Source of the DNA: Streptomyces sp. SID12488
Lineage (GTDB): Bacteria; Actinomycetota; Actinomycetes; Streptomycetales; Streptomycetaceae
Direction: 5' to 3'
Assembly (NCBI RefSeq): GCF_010548275.1
Contig: NZ_JAAGLT010000041.1
Coordinates: 1-64,000 of the forward strand
DNA length: 64,000 nucleotides
Position numbers and translations under genes: made by a program. This document shows, piece after piece, positions 1-8,921 of this stretch; position 1 is the stretch's first letter, and every line of letters begins with the position of its first letter. The notes under the pieces are model-generated. The model was not told the origin of the DNA, ran no database searches, and was given only the letters and a program-made list of their open reading frames with translations.

Positions 1-1373
1 GCCTGGCCGGCCTGCACCGGGCCGAGGCCGCCGCCGTGCGCGTCGTACGAGGCCTGCGCGGCGCCCGTGCCCGGCACGACGGCCATCGCCTGGCCGACCT
101 GGTCGCCGCGCTGAGCGAACTCCTGCTCACCACCCGTCTGTTGGCGGCAGACCGTCCCGACCCGGCCCTGATCGGCACCGCCCGCCGCGGCTACCGGCCG
201 GGCGACGGCGGTCTGCGCGTCCACGGGGTCTGCCGCGAGCCGGTGATCAGCGCCACCGGCTACGGCGGCGTGGTCACCCACGTCGTCTCCGACGACGGCC
301 GCTGGTTCTCCGTCGCCGACGTCAGGCCCGGCGGCCCGGCCCGCGCCCGGGGCGCCGCCACGGCTCCCGTCTCCCTCGGCCCGGCCGTGCTCGACCACGC
401 CCAACTCGCGCGCGGCGGCCTGCTGATCACCGGGGCCACCGTCTCCCCGGACGGCCGCCTCGGCTCCGGCAAGGGCGTCCGGGCCACCCCCCTGACCGGC
501 GTCCCCTGGTCATCGGGGCCCTTGGCCGCCCTGTTCGCCCGCCCACTCGCCGAAGCCGTCGCCGAACGACTCGCCACGCCCCCGGGCCAGGAAGGCCAGG
601 ACGGACGGACTGGTGAACCGATCGGCTGCGACCTGGTCGTCGTCGGCGCCTTTGGCGACCACCTCCTGGCCCGCGAACTGCCCGCCGCCACCGGCCCCCT
701 CATCCGTCTGGCCCCCGCCAACCCCCATCCCGACCTCGCCCACACCGCCAACCTCCGCCGGCTCGCCTCCCGCCCCGGCCTCCGCATACGCGTGGTCGGC
801 CGGCTCGACCCCGACCGGGCCGCCACCCTGCACCCGCTCGCCGTCGGCCCCGTACCCGGCACCGAAGCGACACTCCGGCTGCCCCCGGAATGGCTGGACC
901 GCGCCGATCTCGGCTACGACCGCGTCCAGGGCGCGCATCTTCCGCCCCCCGACGCCGGTCCGCCCGCCGAAGCGCTCACCCGGTCCCCGCCCGACCCCCT
1001 GGCCGACTCACCGCTGTGGCGGGTGCGCCGTCTGGTCGAACTGGCCGTCGCCGGAGGCCGCCGTGCGGTCGCCGAGCCCGCCCGCAGCGGCGATCTCGAC
1101 CGCGACACGGCTTCCCTGCGCCGTACGGGATTCCGTACCGCCGCCGACCTGGCCACGGCACTCACCACGGCGGCCGACCACCGCACCCGTGACGTCTTCG
1201 GCCGGCTCGAAGAAGCCGACCCCGACCACTACGCGTCGGCCTGGCTCGCCGCGGCGGTCCACCTGGCGAGCACCGAACGAGTTCTGGTCCAGGCCACCTG
1301 GCAGACCCACCAGGAAGCCTCGGAGGTCCATGACCGGCGAACTGTGGATGCCTCGTCGGACATCGATCCGTGA
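1..1373 (+). CDS. SWIM zinc-finger family-like protein, C-terminal part (5' end outside window)
   Basis: The frame is already open at the first base, so the start lies upstream; the visible part is about 456 residues and ends at a TGA at 1371-1373. The motifs RRGYRPGDGGLRVHG, a GYGGVVTH segment followed by a WFSVADVRPGG turn, and GLLITGATVSPDGRLG match my recollection of the C-terminal half of actinobacterial SWIM zinc-finger proteins. The metal-binding CxC...CxH motif would lie upstream and is not seen. No signal peptide or membrane segment is visible. It converges with the minus-strand helicase-associated gene, leaving only 39 bp between stops. The family name is from memory and the biochemical role is unknown. 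Confidence 0.55.
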   Translation, partial: LAGLHRAEAAAVRVVRGLRGARARHDGHRLADLVAALSELLLTTRLLAADRPDPALIGTARRGYRPGDGGLRVHGVCREPVISATGYGGVVTHVVSDDGRWFSVADVRPGGPARARGAATAPVSLGPAVLDHAQLARGGLLITGATVSPDGRLGSGKGVRATPLTGVPWSSGPLAALFARPLAEAVAERLATPPGQEGQDGRTGEPIGCDLVVVGAFGDHLLARELPAATGPLIRLAPANPHPDLAHTANLRRLASRPGLRIRVVGRLDPDRAATLHPLAVGPVPGTEATLRLPPEWLDRADLGYDRVQGAHLPPPDAGPPAEALTRSPPDPLADSPLWRVRRLVELAVAGGRRAVAEPARSGDLDRDTASLRRTGFRTAADLATALTTAADHRTRDVFGRLEEADPDHYASAWLAAAVHLASTERVLVQATWQTHQEASEVHDRRTVDASSDIDP

Positions 1374-1412
1374 ATGCCGGGAGGGACGGAGCAGGTCTCA
1401 CCATGCCCAGGG

Positions 1413-3902
1413 CTACGCGGGCATGACGCCTTGAATCCGGGAGAGGGTGAAGACACGTTCGTCGTCGCGCAGATGGCACCAGGCGTACAGGTAGGGCGGG
1501 TCGAAATCGATCTCGCTGAGTGTGCGCACGGTGCGGCTGCCCGACGCGGCGACGTACTCGATGGTCACTGCCTGTCCCTCGTTGATGGCGTGGGCCAGTT
1601 GACGGACGTCGGCGAAGGACAGCAGGTGCGCGTACCCGGCGATGATCTCCTCGGTGTCGGTGCCGAAGGGAATTCCGTTGTACGGGTCAGGCTCCGGCGC
1701 GAAGACCGGTGCGCCCCGCAGCCTGGCGGCCAGCGCGCTCACGTCGGCAACGGCCGGGGACCGCTTCGCCTGTGCGCCCTCACCGCCGGGCGGACGTGGG
1801 TGCGGCACCGGGGCGGCGGCACGTTGGCTCGGGGTCTGTTCGACACGTACGGTTCCGTCGGCGGCCTCGGCGACGGGGGCGTAGCCCGCGGCCCGGATCG
1901 CGGCGAGGGTCTTGTCGAGCGGGGTCCGGCTGATGAGAACCGTCGGCGCCAGTTGCCGCAGGCCGAGGCCGACGAGCTTTCGGTGGACGGCGAGTTCGGC
2001 GAGGAGGGCGGGTTCCTCGCCGTGGATCACGCAGGCCGCGGACGTGACACGCACACGGCCGTGGCCGCGCGCGGTGTCGTGGATCAGGTACGACAGCGGC
2101 TGCGGCAGGGAACCCACGGCGACGGCGGCCAGGTCGGCCGCGATGGTGTCGGGTGTACGGCCGGAGTCCAGGGCGCGGCGGACGGTGCCCGGGCTGAACC
2201 GCCACACCGACGCTGTGCCTCCGGCTTCCCTGTCCGCGACGGCGTCCAGCAGCTCCGCGAGGTGGGCGGCGGGCGTGCCGGTGACGACGGCCGTGAGGTC
2301 GGCGCCGAAGCGGGCGGTCCTGGTGGCGGCCGGCAGCAGGCGCCGACAAGCCGCGGCCAGGGCTTTCGTGTCGTCGGCCCGCACGGCGGCGCCGATGCGG
2401 GACAGGGCGCCGCGAGCGATGACTCCGAGCAGTTCGGCCTCGCCGACCAGCGTCGCGAACGGCACGGTGTCCTGCGGGAGTCGATGGGCGAGCGGGCTGT
2501 ACCAGGCGACCAGCGGCCCCAGTTCCTCGGCGCTCTTCGCCGCCTGGTCCGCCGGGAGGTGCGCCACGGCGCTGAGGAGTCCCTCCCGCGCCTGTGCACA
2601 GCCGTTGCAGGGCGGTGTTCCGGCGAGTGCGGGCATTGCCTTGCCGTCCTCGTCGCGAGCCCGGGACGGGGTCGACGGCAGCGTCCGCCACACCTGGAGC
2701 AGGACGGTGAGCTGTTCCGCCGGTTCTCGCTGCGCCCAGGCGTCGTAGCCGTCCGTCGCCACGACGTGGCTGCCGTCCCGGGCCAGCAGCCCGGCGGCGT
2801 ACGCCGTCTCCAGGACGAGGCGTACGACGATGTCGTCGCACCGCGCCGCCTTGCCGACCCGGGACAGCTCACGCACGCCGACCCCGCCGGACTTCAACAG
2901 GGCCGGCGGAGCAGCCGAGCACACCGTCAGGACGGACGCGGCGTGGGCGGCGAACGCCGTGGCGGAGGCCGCCGCCTCCCGGTCCACGTCCGCCGGGGTG
3001 ATGGGCATGGAACGTGCTTCGGGTGGGGCCGGCGCGAACGGGGCGTGCCAGTCGTCCCCGCGCAGCGCGAGCGCCACCTCGGCGGGCATACGGGCGGGTC
3101 CGTAGCGGTGCCGGTCCTGTACCAGCAGTCCCCGCTCCAGCGCCCAGCGCGCACCCGGCCCGGAGTCGGGCCGGGAGACCCCGAGAGCGACGAACTCCGC
3201 CTGCGAACCGGAGAGTCCCGTCTCGTCATTCGCTCGCCGCTCAAGCAGTTCCCGGGTGGCCGCGGGTGCCCCCGCCACCAGCATGGCGACCCGCTCCGGA
3301 TCGCTGTGGTGAGCCACGAGAGCCGTCAGCCGCTGCTGCTTGTTGCCGGCCGGTGACCGGACGCCCAGGGCCGACAGCATCCGGCGCAGTTCCTCGGAGG
3401 TCGTGTCCGCCAGCAGCCGGACCAGCGGCGCGTCCAGTCCCAGCGGCGTGTCCCACGCCTCCCGCAACGGCGCCGCCAGACGCAGCAGCCCTTCGCCGTC
3501 CGGCCAGACCAGCGCGCGATCGGCCATCGCCCCGAGAGCCGCGTCCAGGCCCCGGGAGCCCTCTGCTCCGGTCGCGCCCAGCAGACCCGCCAGCGCGGCA
3601 CGTGAAGCCGGCCCCAGCGCCGCCAGCGCCTCGGCAACCTGCCAGTGCGGCAGCGCGAGCCCGGGGAGCACGAGCGCCACCGACGCCGGGCGTTGAAGGC
3701 GGTCCGCCAGTTCGCCGAGCGACCGTGGTTCCGGTGGCGCCACGGCATCCGCGCGAGCTGCGAGGACCAGCTCCAACTGCCGGGATTCGAGACCGCTCAG
3801 CCATACGGCCAGTGTTGATCCGCCGGGCTTGGCGATGGGACACCTCACGAGAACGAGCACCGATGACTTCCGGACCGCGACCGGTCCTGCGCAGGACACC
3901 AC
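1413..3902 (-). CDS. Helicase-associated (XPB/Ssl2 N-terminal-like) protein with WYL-like C-terminus
   Basis: This long cytoplasmic protein of about 829 residues matches the actinobacterial family annotated as helicase C-terminal or XPB/Ssl2 N-terminal-domain protein. The N-terminal hallmark is the LESRQLELVL segment followed by SLGELADRL and a helical array. The last ~90 residues (VTIEYVAASGS, then FDPPYLYAWCHLRDDERVFTLSRI) look like a WYL-type ligand/nucleic-acid-binding fold. No Walker A motif is seen, so it is not itself a complete helicase. The start is uncertain: homologues as I recall them begin just before STLAVWL, so the GTG at 3846-3848 is at least as likely as the GTG at 3900-3902. 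A role in DNA repair or regulation is inference only. Confidence 0.75.
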   Translation of the reverse strand: MVSCAGPVAVRKSSVLVLVRCPIAKPGGSTLAVWLSGLESRQLELVLAARADAVAPPEPRSLGELADRLQRPASVALVLPGLALPHWQVAEALAALGPASRAALAGLLGATGAEGSRGLDAALGAMADRALVWPDGEGLLRLAAPLREAWDTPLGLDAPLVRLLADTTSEELRRMLSALGVRSPAGNKQQRLTALVAHHSDPERVAMLVAGAPAATRELLERRANDETGLSGSQAEFVALGVSRPDSGPGARWALERGLLVQDRHRYGPARMPAEVALALRGDDWHAPFAPAPPEARSMPITPADVDREAAASATAFAAHAASVLTVCSAAPPALLKSGGVGVRELSRVGKAARCDDIVVRLVLETAYAAGLLARDGSHVVATDGYDAWAQREPAEQLTVLLQVWRTLPSTPSRARDEDGKAMPALAGTPPCNGCAQAREGLLSAVAHLPADQAAKSAEELGPLVAWYSPLAHRLPQDTVPFATLVGEAELLGVIARGALSRIGAAVRADDTKALAAACRRLLPAATRTARFGADLTAVVTGTPAAHLAELLDAVADREAGGTASVWRFSPGTVRRALDSGRTPDTIAADLAAVAVGSLPQPLSYLIHDTARGHGRVRVTSAACVIHGEEPALLAELAVHRKLVGLGLRQLAPTVLISRTPLDKTLAAIRAAGYAPVAEAADGTVRVEQTPSQRAAAPVPHPRPPGGEGAQAKRSPAVADVSALAARLRGAPVFAPEPDPYNGIPFGTDTEEIIAGYAHLLSFADVRQLAHAINEGQAVTIEYVAASGSRTVRTLSEIDFDPPYLYAWCHLRDDERVFTLSRIQGVMPA

Positions 3903-4153
3903 CAGGATGACGCATCACGGAGGGCGGTTGCTTTCCCTGACGGAAGAATCCCACTTCTGGGTACACCGTCGGCGGTGGCGACGTCGCGTCGGCCGCGGTC
4001 GACGCGGCCTGTGACGGCCGTCGCAGAAAGCACTTTCGCCTCAAGCGTGCCCCCGCTCTCGACGCCACGCGACATCCAGCTGAACAACTGGGGCCCCACC
4101 AGCCGTAACTGATCGTGTGGCGGTTGGGACCGCACCGAGCGAAGGAGCACACC

Positions 4154-5596
4154 ATGAAGGCGACCGCGCAGATCGGCGTCACCGGCCTGGCGGTGATGGG
4201 CCGGAATCTGGCCCGGAACTTCGCTCGGCACGGTTACACCGTGGCTCTCCACAATCGGACCCCCGCCAGGACCAAGGCACTGGTCGAGGACTTCGGGCAC
4301 GAGGGCGAGTTCGTGCCGGCCGAGACGGCCGAGCAGTTCGTGGCTGCCCTGGAGCGCCCCCGGCGACTCATGATCATGGTGCAGGCCGGGGCGGCCACCG
4401 ACGCGGTGATCGACGAGTTCGCCGCGCTCCTGGAACCCGGCGACATGATCATCGACGGCGGCAACGCCCACTTCACCGACACCCGCCGCCGGGAACAGGC
4501 GCTGCGCGGGCTCGGCATCCACTTCGTGGGCGTGGGTGTCTCGGGCGGTGAGGAGGGCGCGCTGCACGGGCCGAGCATCATGCCCGGCGGCTCCGTGGCG
4601 TCGTACGCCGCGCTCGGGCCGATGTTCGAGACGATCAGTGCCAAGGTGGACGGCGAGCCCTGTGTCACCCATGTCGGCACGGACGGCGCCGGGCACTTCG
4701 TGAAGATGGTGCACAACGGCATCGAGTACGCCGACATGCAGCTGATCGGCGAGGCGTACCACCTGCTTCGCCAGGTCGGCGGCTATGAACCGGCGCGGAT
4801 CGCCGAGGTCTTCCGCCAGTGGAACAAGGGCCGTCTCGACTCGTACCTGATGGAGATCACCGCCGAGGTGCTCGCCCACACCGACGCCGCCACCGGCAGA
4901 CCCTTCGTGGACGTGGTGGCCGACTCCGCCGGGCAGAAGGGCACCGGCCGCTGGACCGTACGGACCGCCCTGGAGCTCGGTTCCCCGGTCACCGCCATCG
5001 CCCAGGCCACCTTCGCCCGCGCCGCCTCGGGCCAGCGGGCCCTGCGCGCCGCCTATCGCGAGCTGCCCGGCGGCACCAGCTGGGACCTCACCGCGTACGA
5101 GGCGGAACGGTTCGCCTGCCTGGTCGAGCACGCCCTGTACGCGTCGAAGCTCATCGCCTACGAGCAGGGCTGGAAGATGATCCTGGACGCGTCGGCGGAG
5201 TACGGCTGGGACATCGACCTCGGCGCGATAGCGAAGATCTGGCGCGGCGGCTGCATCGTCCGGGCCGCCTTCCTCGACCGGGTCCGTGCCGCGTACGAGG
5301 CTGATCCCCGCCGGGTCACGCTGCTCACCGAGGAGGGCTTCGCGGCCGAGATCGCCGACGCCCAGGTCCCCTGGCGCGAGGTCGTCGCCACGGCCGCCCG
5401 GCACGGTGTCCCGGTCCCGGCGTTCTCCGCCGCCCTGTCGTACTACGACACCCTGCGCGCCGAGCGCCTGCCGGCCGCCCTCACCCAGGGTCAGCGCGAC
5501 TACTTCGGCGCCCACACCTACCGGCGTACCGACCGCGAGGGGCGCTTCCACACGCTCTGGGAGCGGGCCGACCGGAGCGAGACCGAGGTGATCTGA
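4154..5596 (+). CDS. gnd: 6-phosphogluconate dehydrogenase, decarboxylating (NADP-dependent type)
   Basis: Oxidative decarboxylation of 6-phosphogluconate to ribulose 5-phosphate in the pentose phosphate pathway, producing NADPH in the cytoplasm. The 480-residue protein has the family length of the long, E. coli-type enzymes. Visible signatures are the N-terminal nucleotide-binding motif GVTGLAVMGRNLARN, the substrate loop GVSGGEEGALHGPSIMPGG, the catalytic-lysine segment HFVKMVHNGIEY and the GQKGTGRWT segment. The ATG at 4154 is chosen because GAAGGAG lies 7 bp upstream (4141-4147) and the protein then starts directly at the Rossmann fold. It appears to be monocistronic and ends in a long hairpin shared with the converging gene. 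Confidence 0.95.
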   Translation: MKATAQIGVTGLAVMGRNLARNFARHGYTVALHNRTPARTKALVEDFGHEGEFVPAETAEQFVAALERPRRLMIMVQAGAATDAVIDEFAALLEPGDMIIDGGNAHFTDTRRREQALRGLGIHFVGVGVSGGEEGALHGPSIMPGGSVASYAALGPMFETISAKVDGEPCVTHVGTDGAGHFVKMVHNGIEYADMQLIGEAYHLLRQVGGYEPARIAEVFRQWNKGRLDSYLMEITAEVLAHTDAATGRPFVDVVADSAGQKGTGRWTVRTALELGSPVTAIAQATFARAASGQRALRAAYRELPGGTSWDLTAYEAERFACLVEHALYASKLIAYEQGWKMILDASAEYGWDIDLGAIAKIWRGGCIVRAAFLDRVRAAYEADPRRVTLLTEEGFAAEIADAQVPWREVVATAARHGVPVPAFSAALSYYDTLRAERLPAALTQGQRDYFGAHTYRRTDREGRFHTLWERADRSETEVI

Positions 5597-5620
5597 CCTC
5601 GGGCGGTCGGCAGCACGAAC

Positions 5621-5668
5621 CGGGCCGGTCACGCTCGCGGCGATATCGCTGCCAGCGTGACCGGCCCG
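5621..5668. terminator. Bidirectional hairpin between gnd and the CBM2 membrane protein gene
   Basis: A perfect 15-bp stem (CGGGCCGGTCACGCT at 5621-5635 and its complement at 5654-5668) encloses an 18-nt loop that contains the smaller palindrome GCGATATCGC. It sits between two convergent stop codons, the position expected of a shared factor-independent terminator in Streptomyces, where a T-tract is often missing. Confidence 0.75.
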
Positions 5669-5681
5669 GGTGCGGAGGTGC

Positions 5682-7187
5682 TCAGCTCGTGCAGCTGCTG
5701 CCGTTCAGCGTGAAGTCGAACGGAGCCTCGTTCTTGCCCTGCCAGCTGGCGAGGAAGCCGAAGGAGACGGTGCCGTCGGCCGCGACGACCCTGTTGTAGT
5801 CGGCGGCCGTGGCCGTGACGCGGGCGCCGTCCTGGGAGAAGCCCGCGTCCCACATCTGGCCGACCTGCTGGCCGTTGCGGAAGCTCCAGGCGATGCGCCA
5901 GCCGTCGACGGCCTTCGCGGAGGTGACGCTGATGGTGGCCTGGAAGCCGTCGGGCCACTCGTTGACGAGGTCGTACTCGACCTCGCAGGACACCGGTGCG
6001 CTCTCGTCGGGGCTCGGCTTCGGCGTCTCGCCGCGCGCGGTGGCGACGGAGGTGCCCTGGGGCTCCGGGTCGGGCTTGTCGGCGGGCGTCGGCGACGACT
6101 TCGGGTCCGGGTCCGGGGCGTCCGACTGCCGGGGAACCGAGGACGGGGTGGAGCCCGCGGGGACGGTCAGGCCGGACGGCAGGACGGGTGACGGATCCAT
6201 CACGGGCTTGCCGTCGGTCATGCCGCCCTTCGCGGTGGGGCTGTCGCCGGACCCGTCGAAGGGCAACATCGAGACGGTGAGCGCCAGCCCGGAGACGATG
6301 ACGGCGGCGACCAGGATCGCCGTACGGCCGATGCGCGGGCGGTACTCCCCGATGGTGAGACCGGTGTTGATGCCCGCTTCGGAGCGCCCGCCGAGCAGAC
6401 CGGCCTCGGCGGCGCGGCGGCGCCGTTCCAGGTAGGCGAGCCCGCCCCAGCCGATGACACCGCCGGCGAGCGCGGCGGACAGCCCGCTGATCCCGCCGTA
6501 CAGCCGCAGGCAGGCGGCTGCCTCGGCGCACTCCACGCAGGTCGCGAGGTGCCGGGAGAGGTCCTCGGGCACCTCGGCGCCCTGTGAGCGGGTGACCGCG
6601 TCGAGCAGCCGGGCGTAGCGGCGGCAGTCGGGGTCCAGCGGGGTGTCGAGCAGGTTGCGCTGGCAGCGGTCCCTGAACAGGATGCGCACCTGGGCGAGTT
6701 CCTCGGCGGCGTTCACCGGGTCGAGGCCGAGCCGGCGGGCCACCTGGTCCAGGGGCAGCGCCTCCACCTCGGCCAGCCAGATCAGGTCGGCGTCCGCTGC
6801 CTGCATGTCACGCAGGGCGCGCAGCGCCAGTGGGCGGCGCAGCGGCGGCCCCACGTACCGGGCGGCCTTGTCGGAGTTGAGCCACAGCCGCAGGTCGGGG
6901 TCGAGGTGGTTGCCGTGCCCGGTCTCCTCCCAGGACGCGGCGGTACTGCGAACCGCCGCCAGCAGCAGGGGTATCCAGGGCAGGCGGGGTGTGCGGCGCC
7001 CGGTGCTGCGGGCCCCGAAGTCGGCGGCCCGGGCCGCGTGGATACCGTGCGTGAACGCCTCGGCGGCCAGTTCGGTGCCGGCGGACGAGCCGGACGTACA
7101 GAGGTCGGCGTACGAGAGGACCGCGTCCCAGCACTCGGAGAACAGCGCTGCTTCGGCGGCGTCCTGAGGGGTCGGCAGATCTGGCAT
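5682..7187 (-). CDS. Membrane protein: sigma-like N-terminus, ZAS-type zinc motif, TM helix, extracellular CBM2
   Basis: 501 residues from the ATG at 7185-7187, which has GGAG about 10 bp upstream. Residues ~1-180 are helical and include a sigma-70 region-4-like stretch (LIWLAEVEALPLDQVARRLGL). Next comes RHLATCVECAEAA, an HxxxCxxC motif as in zinc-binding anti-sigma factors. A transmembrane helix follows around residue 290 (TAILVAAVIVSGLALTVSML), then a Pro/Ser/Asp-rich linker. The last ~100 residues are a family 2 carbohydrate-binding module, with bracketing cysteines (SCEVEYDL...GSSCT) and surface tryptophans (NEWPDGF, GWRIAWSF, FLASWQGKNEAPF). Topology predicts a cytoplasmic N-terminus and an extracellular polysaccharide-binding tail. 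I infer a sensor role; no separate sigma or anti-sigma gene adjoins it. Confidence 0.8.
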   Translation of the reverse strand: MPDLPTPQDAAEAALFSECWDAVLSYADLCTSGSSAGTELAAEAFTHGIHAARAADFGARSTGRRTPRLPWIPLLLAAVRSTAASWEETGHGNHLDPDLRLWLNSDKAARYVGPPLRRPLALRALRDMQAADADLIWLAEVEALPLDQVARRLGLDPVNAAEELAQVRILFRDRCQRNLLDTPLDPDCRRYARLLDAVTRSQGAEVPEDLSRHLATCVECAEAAACLRLYGGISGLSAALAGGVIGWGGLAYLERRRRAAEAGLLGGRSEAGINTGLTIGEYRPRIGRTAILVAAVIVSGLALTVSMLPFDGSGDSPTAKGGMTDGKPVMDPSPVLPSGLTVPAGSTPSSVPRQSDAPDPDPKSSPTPADKPDPEPQGTSVATARGETPKPSPDESAPVSCEVEYDLVNEWPDGFQATISVTSAKAVDGWRIAWSFRNGQQVGQMWDAGFSQDGARVTATAADYNRVVAADGTVSFGFLASWQGKNEAPFDFTLNGSSCTS

Positions 7188-7265
7188 ATGGGGGGACTCC
7201 AGCATCAACGGCTTGCACACGCCAACGTCAAGGTCAACTGACCCCACGAGAAGGGGAGTTGGGAA

Positions 7266-7281
7266 CCGTTTCGCGAAACGG
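7266..7281. promoter_or_regulatory. Perfect 16-bp palindrome, candidate operator
   Basis: CCGTTTCGCGAAACGG is a perfect inverted repeat about 80 bp upstream of the start of the CBM2 membrane protein gene, inside a 262-bp gap between two minus-strand genes. The position suits an operator in the promoter region of that gene. The cognate regulator is unknown. Confidence 0.5.
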
Positions 7282-7449
7282 AGCCCGAGCCTTTCACGTT
7301 CCCCGCGCAACTGACAAGCGACGTATCCACATGTCGCAACATGTCAACGCGGGCTCGCCGTACGGTGGTCCGGGGTGGGAAAAACGACCGGATTCGTTCC
7401 CCGGAAGTACTACCACCGTCCCCCCATACGGATCTCGGCGGCGTTCCGT

Positions 7450-8772
7450 TCAGACCTTCGGCGCCGAATCCCGGGCCGGCAGGCTGTCCATGAAGGAGCT
7501 GACGGAGAAGACGGCTCGGCCGGGGCCGGGTTCGCCGTAGCCGGGGGGCGAGTCGAGGCCGAACTCGTCCATCGTGGCGCGGTAGGCCTCCAGCAGGCGG
7601 ATGTGGTACTCCAGCGGCGCGCCCTGCGGGTTGGCCTTGCCGAGCGGGGTGGTGGGCTCGGGGCACCAGGTGGTGAAGCGGGGCGTGATGCCGTGCGACA
7701 TGAAGAAGCGCAGGCCTTCGGTGGTGGAGGCGATCGCCTCGTCGACCGTCGTGAACCCGGACGGCTCGGCCATCTCCACGCCGGCCACGAAGTTGGGGAT
7801 GACGTTGCGCGCGCCGAAGACGTCAGCCGAGTCGAGGATGCGCTTGTGCCACTCGTCGCGGCCTACGTAGCGCTCCTTGCCGGGGCAGAACAGCTCGAAG
7901 AGCCGGCGGTCCCACACCTCGTAGTTGGGGTGGTAGATCTGCACGCCGTAGTCCTTGAAGCGCTGGACGTCGTCCTTCGGCAGCGCCTGGGCGACGACCT
8001 TGCCGATCCAGCGGCCCGGGAAGTGCTCCTCGATGGCCTTGGCATACATGCCGTAGAAGTCGGCCTCGTCGCGGCCCTGGAGCTTGGAGGTGATGGCGCC
8101 GCCGGTGAGGGTGTAGGCGGTGGAGGCCTTCGCCGTGTCGTAGCGGTCGATGATCTCCAGGGCTTCCAGTACCTCGTCGACGTCCTTCACGCCCGTGTAG
8201 GGCCGCCCGGCCGCCTTGTGCTGGCGCCAGTTGTGGTTGATGTCGCAGTACTGGCACTCCTCCTTGGCGCCGAAGTACTGGCAGACCCGGAAGACGGTCA
8301 GGTAGATGAGGTAGCCCCACTGGATGGTGGGGGCGACCTCCATGACGGACTTCCCGTTGGAGAGCTTGTGCTTGTAGTACTCGGGCATCGGCGGCACCCC
8401 GACGTCCGAGATCCGCTTCCCGTCCAGGTAGAGCCCGAGGACGCCGTCCTCGTCGGACGCCACCCGGTACGGCGAGGCGGGGTTCACCCGCACCGACACG
8501 ACGGTCCGGCGCAGGTCGTAGGGGCCGCCGGTGAGGATGATCTCCTCCGGCGGGCGGCGCAGCGCGGCCTCGCCCAGCTCGGGGAGGGTGCCGTGGTCGA
8601 AGGAGAAGATGAAGTACGACTTCGGCTTGACGTCGCCGCTCTCGTTGTCGCTGAGCGCGGACGGGTCGAAGGCCACACCACCCCTGAGCAGGTCCTCTTT
8701 GAAGACAGCTTCCCGCGGTACGTGCGGAAAGCGCTCCATCAGATCCTCGACCAGCGCGGTGCGGCTGCCCAT
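7450..8772 (-). CDS. Radical SAM protein of unknown function with CX8CX2C cluster motif
   Basis: A 440-residue cytoplasmic enzyme. The cluster motif is VCQYFGAKEECQYCDIN, with cysteine spacing CX8CX2C rather than the common CX3CX2C. It is followed by a TIM-barrel-like region with a TLTGGAI glycine segment and C-terminal radical SAM-type strands (NVIPNFVAGVEM, then ITPRFTTWCPEP). The ATG at 8770-8772 is preceded by GGAGGAGA and is preferred over the longer reading. It is divergent from the alditol oxidase gene, with 149 bp between starts. I do not recognise the substrate. The motif and barrel order support the superfamily, and the function is open. Confidence 0.75.
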   Translation of the reverse strand: MGSRTALVEDLMERFPHVPREAVFKEDLLRGGVAFDPSALSDNESGDVKPKSYFIFSFDHGTLPELGEAALRRPPEEIILTGGPYDLRRTVVSVRVNPASPYRVASDEDGVLGLYLDGKRISDVGVPPMPEYYKHKLSNGKSVMEVAPTIQWGYLIYLTVFRVCQYFGAKEECQYCDINHNWRQHKAAGRPYTGVKDVDEVLEALEIIDRYDTAKASTAYTLTGGAITSKLQGRDEADFYGMYAKAIEEHFPGRWIGKVVAQALPKDDVQRFKDYGVQIYHPNYEVWDRRLFELFCPGKERYVGRDEWHKRILDSADVFGARNVIPNFVAGVEMAEPSGFTTVDEAIASTTEGLRFFMSHGITPRFTTWCPEPTTPLGKANPQGAPLEYHIRLLEAYRATMDEFGLDSPPGYGEPGPGRAVFSVSSFMDSLPARDSAPKV

Positions 8773-8921
8773 CCCGTGTCTCCTCCAGCTCCGGCGGTAC
8801 TCCGGCGTTCGACTCCTCACGGTATGCCCCCGGCTGCGCGACTGTGGTCGCGGGGCCCCTCGGGCATGTCACACGCGGCTGCGTGAGAAGGTCGACACAT
8901 CTGAGCGGAGGGACGAACCCG

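Noticed and set aside
1374..3356. Long open frame on the plus strand (660 codons)
   Set aside because: It lies wholly opposite the helicase-associated gene, has no family motif and shows the composition of an antisense shadow in GC-rich DNA.
3845..5632. 595-codon open frame opposite gnd
   Set aside because: Antisense to a clearly identified 6-phosphogluconate dehydrogenase and without recognisable domains.
7375..8886. 503-codon plus-strand frame opposite the radical SAM gene
   Set aside because: No motif; the minus strand carries the cluster cysteines and a ribosome-binding site.
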